The notes under the pieces are model-generated. The model did not search any database, was not told the origin of the DNA, and worked only from the letters and a program-made list of their open reading frames with translations. DNA of 59,582 nucleotides, from NCBI RefSeq assembly GCF_014377975.1, contig NZ_JACMOO010000137.1, positions 1 through 59,582 on the forward strand. The letters run 5' to 3'. Origin of the DNA: Ferruginibacter sp. Its GTDB lineage: Bacteria; Bacteroidota; Bacteroidia; Chitinophagales; Chitinophagaceae. The first letter of the stretch is position 1; each line of letters starts with the position of its first letter. Shown one piece after another: positions 53,334 through 59,582 of the stretch. Made by a program: the position numbers and the translations under genes.

Positions 53334-56300
53334 ATGCGTTCAGCCTGTTCCTTTTTGGTTCTGTGTACTCTGTTATTTTCGTCCTGTAAAAAAAAGGAAA
53401 CATTATTTGAAATGATTGATTCCGAACATTCAGGAATTCATTTTAATAACAAGATAACTGAAACAGATTCGTTGAATGTTTTGGATATCTCTAATATTTA
53501 CAATGGCGGTGGCGTGGGTATTGGCGATTTTAATAAAGATGGGCTTGAGGATGTTTACTTTACAGGCAACAAAGTATCCAATAAGTTATATCTAAACAAG
53601 GGAAACTTTAAGTTTCAGGATATTACGGAGGAAGCGGGTGTTACCGGAAATGGAAAATGGTGTAGAGGCGTGTCTGTAGTGGATATCAATAATGATGGAT
53701 GGTTGGACATGTACGTTAGTGCTACGCTTAGCAATGATAGCAATGAAAGGAAAAATTTACTCTATGTAAATCAGGGACTTGATAAAAACGGTAACCCTCA
53801 TTTTAAGGAAATGGCCGCGGAATATGGATTAGCGGATACCTCCTTCTCAACAATGGCGTCATTTTTTGATTACGATAACGATGGAGATTTGGATATGTAC
53901 CTTGTTGTAAATGAGATAAAAGATCCCCGTGTACCCAATATTTTTCATCCGGTTTTTAAAGACAGCGCTTTCCAGAATAGCGGCCGTTTGTACCGAAATG
54001 ACTGGAATGACTCGCTGAAACATGGCGTATTCACTGACGTGTCAAAAAAGGCTGGTGTATCAGCAGATGGGTATGGCCATAACGTGGTGGTAACCGATAT
54101 TAATAAGGATGGTTGGAAAGATATTTACGTAACCAACGATTACCTGCCCAATGATCTTCTATGGATTAACAACCATGACGGAACTTTTACCGAGCATTTA
54201 TCTGATTATTTTAAGCATACTTCATATAACTCTATGGGTAGTGATGTCGGCGATATTAACAATGATGGTTTAATGGATGTTATAACGTTGGATATGGATC
54301 CAAAAGACAATTACCGTAAGAAAATGATGATGAAAGCTAATAGTTACCAGACCTATCAAAACAGCGACCATTTTGGATATAACTATCAATATGTCCGCAA
54401 TACCCTACAACTAAATCAGGGGCCAACGATTAAGCAAAACGATTCACTCGGTCATCCGATTTTTAGTGAAGTGGCTTTTTATGCAGATGTTGCTGAAACT
54501 GACTGGAGTTGGACACCTTTATTAGTTGATTTTGATAATGATGGTAACCGGGATTTGATTATTACGAATGGCTTTCCAAGAGATGTAACCGACAACGAAT
54601 TTATTATGTTCCGAAACAAGGCATTTTCTGTTGCATCAAAATCATTATTGCTGTCTCAAATTCCTGAGGTAAAAATTCATAATTATGGATTTAAAAACAA
54701 TGGCAATTTAACCTTTACAGACGCATCTGAAAAATGGGGAATCAATACGCCCACTTTTTCCAACGGTGCAGCTTACGTGGATTTAGATAACGATGGCGAT
54801 CTGGATTTTGTAGTCAACAATATTAACGATGAAGCATCAATTTATCGAAACAATGAAAGAGAGCAAAATCAGGATAGTAGCCATTACCTGCAGGTAAAGC
54901 TCACCGGCGATGCTCTTAATAAAGGCGGGCTGGGGGCGTGGGTAGAAATACATTATGATCATGGTAAACAACAGGTATGGGAGAATACACCCTACAGAGG
55001 ATACCTCTCTAGCGTGCAGGATATTGGCCATTTTGGGTTAGGAAAAATAAAGAAGGTAGATTCAGTGATTGTAAAATGGCAGAATGGCAAAACACAGTTA
55101 TTGCAACACATCAATGCAGATCAGTTGTTGCAGGTAAATATTGCAACAGCGGCACCGGGCGCACCCGGCAGCAATGCAATATTTGCTACAAACAACTTAT
55201 TTAAAGAAGTAACCGATTCAGTCGGTATCAATTATGTACACAAGCAAACCGATTTTGTAGATTTTAATATTCAAAAACTTTTGCCGCATAAACTTTCTGA
55301 ATACGGCCCTGCGTTGGCAGTAGGGGATATTGACGGCAATGGCCTAGATGATATGATAGTAGGTGGAGCCGCAGGTTATAGCGCACAATTTTTTCTGCAA
55401 CAACCCGACAACCGTTTTTTGCAAAAGGCTCTTTTACCAAATACAACCGGCAAACCCACGGACGACATGGGTATCCTACTTTTTGATGCAGACGGCGATG
55501 GTGACCTGGATCTCTATATATCTGGCGGTGGCTATCAAAACCCCTCGGGCTCGGCAGCCTACCAAGACAAATTGTACATAAACGATGGCAAGGGGAATTA
55601 CACACTGGATTCATTGGCGCTGCCCGATAACCACACCAGCAAGTTCTGTGTAAGAGCTATTGATTATGATAAGGATGGCGATCTTGACCTGTTCATAGCA
55701 GGCAGGGTAGATCCCTGGAGTTATCCCAAACCGGTATCCAGTTTTATTTACAGAAACGACTCAAAAAATGGGCATATTAAATTTACAGATGTAACCAATG
55801 AGGTAGCAAAAGAATTAAAAAATATAGGTCTGGTATGCGATGCCTTGTTTACCGATTTTGACAACGATGGCTTTCCCGATCTCGTGCTGGCGGGTGAATG
55901 GATGCCGGTAACTTTTTTTAAAAATGATAAAGGGATATTCAAAAATGTAACCGCTACAACAGGTGTCAATAAACAAATAGGATGGTGGAACACGATTGTA
56001 TCCGGAGACTTTGACAATGACGGAGATATTGATTACATAGTTGGCAATGCAGGCCAGAACACTTTTTACAAGGCCAGTGACCAATACCCCATCTCCATCT
56101 ACGCAAAAGACTTTGACAACAACGGTAGCTACGATGCTTTTTCCACACTATGGTTACCTACTAGCCAATTGGATCAAACCAAAAAAGAATATCCTGCCCA
56201 GACAAGAGATGATATTGTAAAGCAGATGATCGGGATGCGATCCAAATTCCAAAATTATAAATCATTTGCTACTGCAACTATTGACCAACTATTTACCAAA

Positions 56301-56906
56301 GAGCAATTAAAAGATGCCCTGCAATTAAAAGCAAATAATTTACAAAGTAGTTACCTGCGCAATGATGGCAATGGAAAATTTACCATTACGCCCTTACCGG
56401 CGCAGGCCCAGCTATCGGTCTTAAACGGCATGGTAGCGGATGATTTTGATGGAGACGGCAATTTAGACATCCTAATGAATGGCAACGATTATGGCACGGA
56501 AGTAAGTGTAGGCCGCTACGATGCATTGAATGGTTTACTGCTGAAAGGCAATGGCGACGGTAGTTTTACAGCACAAAGCATATTGCAAAGTGGTATCTAC
56601 ATCCCCGGCAATGGCAAGGCACTGGCAAAAATACGAGGCAGTAATGGACAGTACCTTGTAGCCGCCACACAAAACCGCGGAGCAATGAAGATATACGCTT
56701 TAAAGGTAACCCATAAATTGTATGCCCTGCAGCCGGATGATGTAACAGCAGTACTCAAACTAAACAACGGCAAAGTACAGCGGCAGGAATTTTATTGGGG
56801 CAGTGGCTTCCTGTCGCAATCTGCCAGGTTTTTATACATCAATAGTAATGTAGTATCTGCTACTATTTTTACTGCCAAAGGAGTATCAAGAATAATTTAT
56901 TTTTAA
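53334..56906 (+). CDS. CRTAC1-like FG-GAP/ASPIC-UnbV repeat lipoprotein
   Basis: The 1190-residue protein begins with a lipoprotein signal (lipobox FSSC). It carries two sets of FG-GAP/VCBS propeller repeats with calcium-type DxDxDG loops (DFNKDGLED, DINNDGWLD, DYDNDGDLD, DFDNDGNRD, DADGDGDLD, DFDGDGNLD) and, between them at about residues 516-600, an ASPIC/UnbV domain (LTGDALNKGGLGAWVEIHYD, RGYLSSVQDIGHFGLG, VDSVIVKWQNGK). Proteins of this type are surface-exposed, bind calcium and occur downstream of SusCD pairs in many Bacteroidota; their function is unknown. It follows a terminator after susD and precedes a heme-FG-GAP fusion. Confidence 0.9.
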   Translation: MRSACSFLVLCTLLFSSCKKKETLFEMIDSEHSGIHFNNKITETDSLNVLDISNIYNGGGVGIGDFNKDGLEDVYFTGNKVSNKLYLNKGNFKFQDITEEAGVTGNGKWCRGVSVVDINNDGWLDMYVSATLSNDSNERKNLLYVNQGLDKNGNPHFKEMAAEYGLADTSFSTMASFFDYDNDGDLDMYLVVNEIKDPRVPNIFHPVFKDSAFQNSGRLYRNDWNDSLKHGVFTDVSKKAGVSADGYGHNVVVTDINKDGWKDIYVTNDYLPNDLLWINNHDGTFTEHLSDYFKHTSYNSMGSDVGDINNDGLMDVITLDMDPKDNYRKKMMMKANSYQTYQNSDHFGYNYQYVRNTLQLNQGPTIKQNDSLGHPIFSEVAFYADVAETDWSWTPLLVDFDNDGNRDLIITNGFPRDVTDNEFIMFRNKAFSVASKSLLLSQIPEVKIHNYGFKNNGNLTFTDASEKWGINTPTFSNGAAYVDLDNDGDLDFVVNNINDEASIYRNNEREQNQDSSHYLQVKLTGDALNKGGLGAWVEIHYDHGKQQVWENTPYRGYLSSVQDIGHFGLGKIKKVDSVIVKWQNGKTQLLQHINADQLLQVNIATAAPGAPGSNAIFATNNLFKEVTDSVGINYVHKQTDFVDFNIQKLLPHKLSEYGPALAVGDIDGNGLDDMIVGGAAGYSAQFFLQQPDNRFLQKALLPNTTGKPTDDMGILLFDADGDGDLDLYISGGGYQNPSGSAAYQDKLYINDGKGNYTLDSLALPDNHTSKFCVRAIDYDKDGDLDLFIAGRVDPWSYPKPVSSFIYRNDSKNGHIKFTDVTNEVAKELKNIGLVCDALFTDFDNDGFPDLVLAGEWMPVTFFKNDKGIFKNVTATTGVNKQIGWWNTIVSGDFDNDGDIDYIVGNAGQNTFYKASDQYPISIYAKDFDNNGSYDAFSTLWLPTSQLDQTKKEYPAQTRDDIVKQMIGMRSKFQNYKSFATATIDQLFTKEQLKDALQLKANNLQSSYLRNDGNGKFTITPLPAQAQLSVLNGMVADDFDGDGNLDILMNGNDYGTEVSVGRYDALNGLLLKGNGDGSFTAQSILQSGIYIPGNGKALAKIRGSNGQYLVAATQNRGAMKIYALKVTHKLYALQPDDVTAVLKLNNGKVQRQEFYWGSGFLSQSARFLYINSNVVSATIFTAKGVSRIIYF

Positions 56907-57038
56907 ATAAGTATATCCCTATGGATAAAGCAAATAGCAGTGTGGGGGCCTTGTCTGATGTTTAAACAATCTCTTCAATTAGTGATTAAGTTAGCAGTTC
57001 ACAAATCCTGCAATTTTAAAAAGTAAATATCAAAAATC

Positions 57039-58628
57039 ATGATTTCTAAAAATTATGCAGGTTATTTAATTCGTTTTTTGTTTGTGGGTACCATTGCATT
57101 ATTATATTCCTGCAATTCCCGCAATGATTTTAAAAAGAACCAAACACATCAAAATATTTCGGATAAAAATATTGCCAGGGGTAAAATATTGGCAGCTACT
57201 TATTGTCAGAACTGCCACCAGTTACCTGATCCTTCTTTGTTGGATTCGAAACACTGGGAAGAGGGGGTTTTACCCGCAATGGGTCCTCGGTTAGGAATTT
57301 TTTATTTTACTGGATTTAAAGAATATCCTTCCAGCAGACGAGACAGAAATGTTGATCAAAATTACTATCCTTCAACTCCACTGCTAAGCTTTGATGACTG
57401 GCAATGCATACTGGATTATTATACGGCGCTTTCACCCGATACATTGCCAGCTCAACAAAGGCAATATGCGGTTAAAAAAAATGATGAATTATTTAAGATC
57501 GAAACTCCGGAGACTGGTGTAAATTCTGCTGCAACCTGTCTTGTAAAAATTGATACGCTTAAAACGCCGCGTCAATTGCTGGTAGCCGATGCCTTAAGCA
57601 GAAATCTATATCGTTTTAATAAACAACTTTCTATATTGGATTCTGTGAACATGAAAAGTCCAATTGTCGATATTGAGATCCGTCCTGACGAAATGTTGGC
57701 TTGTGGTATTGGTATTATGAATCCTAATAATGGCAAATTTGGCACAGCATCTTTTATACACACCGGCACAACTGGCAGGATGGTGGCAGATACTATTCAC
57801 TTGTTTAATAGCCTTGCAAGGCCAGTACAATTATGCACATCCGATTTTAATGGCGACGGAAAACCCGATTATCTGGTCTGTGAATTTGGGCATCTCGCTG
57901 GTGCTTTATCCTGGATGGAAAATACGGGGGATGGTAAAAAATTTACAAGACATATATTGCGGAATATTCCCGGCGCCATTAAAGCTTACGTACAGGACGT
58001 AAACAAGGATGGTCTTCCTGATATTTGGGCGCTTTTTTCTCAGGGTGACGAAGGGATATTCTTATTTACCAATAAAGGGCATGGCAAATTTGAGCAGGAA
58101 CAAGTGCTTCGATTTCCTCCAATTAACGGATCCTCTTATTTTGAATTGGCAGATTTTAATAAGGATGGATTTCCGGATATACTATATACCTGTGGCGATA
58201 ATGCAGATCTTTCATCCGTATTAAAACCTTACCATGGAGTTTATATTTATATGAATGATGGCAGTAACCATTTTAAACAACAATATTTTTTTCCGATGCA
58301 TGGCTGTTATAAAGCAATGGCCAGAGATTTTGATGGAGATGGTGATCTAGATATAGCTGCGATTTCATTTTTTGCAGATTATGCAAATCATCCCGAAGAA
58401 AGTTTTATTTACCTTGAAAATAAAGGTAATTTAGACCTTCATCCTTATAGTATAGCAGGAACAAGTTCCGGAAGATGGCTGACAATGGATGCGGCGGATA
58501 TAGATGGTGATGGTAAAGTTGATATTGTGCTTGGTAATTTTTCGATTGCACCTGCATTTATACAAGGGGCAGCGAATTGGAAGCAAGGACCACCCTTTAT
58601 GGTATTAAAAAATATTATAAAAAAATAG
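57039..58628 (+). CDS. Lipoprotein with N-terminal heme motif and FG-GAP repeats
   Basis: The 529-residue protein has a lipoprotein signal (lipobox LYSC), then a cytochrome-like segment with CQNCH (Cys56, Cys59, His60) and a candidate Met81 axial ligand in LPAMGPRLG. From about 165 on it is an FG-GAP/VCBS beta-propeller with DFNGDGKPD, DVNKDGLPD, DFNKDGFPD, DFDGDGDLD and DIDGDGKVD calcium loops. This combination puts a redox heme on a surface-type scaffold. It lies between the ASPIC-UnbV lipoprotein and a haloperoxidase-like gene on the same strand, so the three may form an extracytoplasmic redox unit. Function unknown; heme binding is predicted, not shown. Confidence 0.85.
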   Translation: MISKNYAGYLIRFLFVGTIALLYSCNSRNDFKKNQTHQNISDKNIARGKILAATYCQNCHQLPDPSLLDSKHWEEGVLPAMGPRLGIFYFTGFKEYPSSRRDRNVDQNYYPSTPLLSFDDWQCILDYYTALSPDTLPAQQRQYAVKKNDELFKIETPETGVNSAATCLVKIDTLKTPRQLLVADALSRNLYRFNKQLSILDSVNMKSPIVDIEIRPDEMLACGIGIMNPNNGKFGTASFIHTGTTGRMVADTIHLFNSLARPVQLCTSDFNGDGKPDYLVCEFGHLAGALSWMENTGDGKKFTRHILRNIPGAIKAYVQDVNKDGLPDIWALFSQGDEGIFLFTNKGHGKFEQEQVLRFPPINGSSYFELADFNKDGFPDILYTCGDNADLSSVLKPYHGVYIYMNDGSNHFKQQYFFPMHGCYKAMARDFDGDGDLDIAAISFFADYANHPEESFIYLENKGNLDLHPYSIAGTSSGRWLTMDAADIDGDGKVDIVLGNFSIAPAFIQGAANWKQGPPFMVLKNIIKK

Positions 58629-58659
58629 CTTTATTTTAATTGTCCCAAAACCCTTGTAA

Positions 58660-59582
58660 ATGAAAATACAAATTAAAAATCTTTTAAAAGTAACCTGTCT
58701 TTTATTTATCTCTGCTATTTTGTTTGCCAACTGTCATTCAAAAAAAGCTGTTAAATTATTAGATGCCGATATATTGCATCAAAACGAAGATCAGTTAACA
58801 CAGGTTATAATTTATGACGTTTTTACACCACCGGTTGCAGCGAGGATATATGTTTATTCTTCTTTAGCATCTTATGAAGCTATGCGCTTTAGTAAAGCAG
58901 GAACTCCCTCCATAGCTGAAAAACTGAAGGGTTTTGGAAAAATGCCCCAGCCTGAAAAAGGCAAAAATTATAATTATGCGCTTGCTGCCACAAAAGCATT
59001 TTTTACGGTTGCACACAATGTAAAAGTTTTTTCTATTGATTCTTTAAAAAATTATGAAGAATCGGTATATAATAATTTTAAAGAAAACCTCGACGATTCA
59101 ATCTATCAGTGTTCAATTGCTTTTGGAGATACCACTGGTAAAGTGATATTGGCCAGAGCTAATATGGATGGTTATATTCAATCACGTGGTAAACCTAAGT
59201 TCCTGGGTAGTAACGACCCGGGAAAGTGGAGGCCCACCCCGCCAGACTACATGGATGGAATAGAATGGTGCTGGAATACCATGAAACCGATGGTAATGGA
59301 TTCCTGTACTCAATTTATGTCGCCAAGACCACCTTTATTTAGCACAGATACCAACAGTGTTTTCTTTAAAGCTGTTAAAAACGTTTATTTAATAAGTAAA
59401 AATCTTACAGAAGAACAAAAAACTATTGCACGTTATTGGGATGATAATCCTTTTGTGATTGAGCATTCAGGCCACATGATGTTTGGTAATAAAAAAATAA
59501 CTCCGGGTGGCCATTGGATGGGAATTACCGCCATAGCCTGTAAACAAACAAATGCAGATGCACTAAAAACTGCCAAGGCCTA
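58660..59582 (+). CDS. Vanadium-dependent haloperoxidase/PAP2-like lipoprotein, 3' truncated
   Basis: The frame starts with ATG 58660 and runs off the window after 307 complete codons. A lipoprotein signal (lipobox FANC at about 24-27) is followed by the N-terminal helical part typical of Bacteroidota VHPO-like proteins: VIIYDVFTPPVAARIYVYSS, RGKPKFLGSNDPGKWRPTPP and ARYWDDNPFVIEHSGHMM. The vanadate/phosphate motifs (Lys-Arg, PSGH and Arg-His) would lie further downstream and are not visible, so enzyme activity cannot be judged. The family covers haloperoxidases and acid phosphatases. Adjacent to the heme-FG-GAP gene (31-base gap). Confidence 0.8.
   Translation, partial: MKIQIKNLLKVTCLLFISAILFANCHSKKAVKLLDADILHQNEDQLTQVIIYDVFTPPVAARIYVYSSLASYEAMRFSKAGTPSIAEKLKGFGKMPQPEKGKNYNYALAATKAFFTVAHNVKVFSIDSLKNYEESVYNNFKENLDDSIYQCSIAFGDTTGKVILARANMDGYIQSRGKPKFLGSNDPGKWRPTPPDYMDGIEWCWNTMKPMVMDSCTQFMSPRPPLFSTDTNSVFFKAVKNVYLISKNLTEEQKTIARYWDDNPFVIEHSGHMMFGNKKITPGGHWMGITAIACKQTNADALKTAKA

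Noticed and set aside
57039..58628. Gene for an ordinary cytochrome c
   Set aside because: Only the first 100 residues are cytochrome-like; most of the protein is an FG-GAP propeller, so it is listed as a fusion.

Overview
The window looks like chromosomal DNA from a Bacteroidota bacterium, most likely a soil or freshwater relative of the Chitinophagaceae. The evidence is a SusC/SusD pair, TonB-dependent receptors, lipoproteins with short lipoboxes, bacillithiol synthesis (bshC), the rpmB-rpmG-DUF4295-ftsY gene string, weak Shine-Dalgarno sites and promoters of the TTG-N19-TAnnTTTG type (best seen before guaA). The sequence is AT-rich and no tRNA, rRNA, CRISPR array or intact insertion sequence was recognised.

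Region 1 (1-12777) is the most unusual part. It is a co-directional catabolic locus: gluconolactonase-like propeller (5' truncated), SelA-like PLP enzyme, amidohydrolase (broken by two nonsense codons), PQQ-type sugar dehydrogenase fused to cytochrome c, CBM9-like protein, RidA, a second SelA-like PLP enzyme, an intact amidohydrolase fused to a YhcH/TabA domain, an RraA-like aldolase and an ACS-family MFS transporter. Nearly every enzyme carries an export signal, and the PLP enzymes and RidA carry twin-arginine-like ones. I infer an exported oxidative route that turns an (N-acetyl)amino sugar into an aminoaldonic acid, deacetylates it, eliminates ammonia and cleaves the keto acid before or during uptake. 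The substrate is not proven.

Region 2 (12778-23738) holds a small outer-membrane-like protein, a PIG-L deacetylase, a two-subunit Tat-exported molybdenum oxidoreductase, a decayed Uma2 gene flanked by 16-bp direct repeats, a di-heme cytochrome c, and an ATP-dependent DNA ligase with its MBL-fold exonuclease.

Region 3 (23739-39300) is mostly housekeeping: a periplasmic binding protein, guaA, an EamA exporter, rpmB, rpmG, a DUF4295 protein, ftsY, cvfB, rimO, bshC and purE. A GH1 beta-glucosidase whose start codon seems to be missing, a TonB-family receptor and a decayed clan AA aspartic protease are interspersed.

Region 4 (39301-47700) holds an RND efflux operon (adaptor, pump, TolC-like channel) lying between purE and purK, then hppD.

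Region 5 (47701-59582) is a SusC/SusD pair followed by a large FG-GAP/ASPIC-UnbV lipoprotein, a heme-FG-GAP fusion lipoprotein and a vanadium-haloperoxidase-like protein cut by the window edge. It looks like a surface uptake and redox module. Gene decay is frequent: three pseudogenes and one gene without a standard start.
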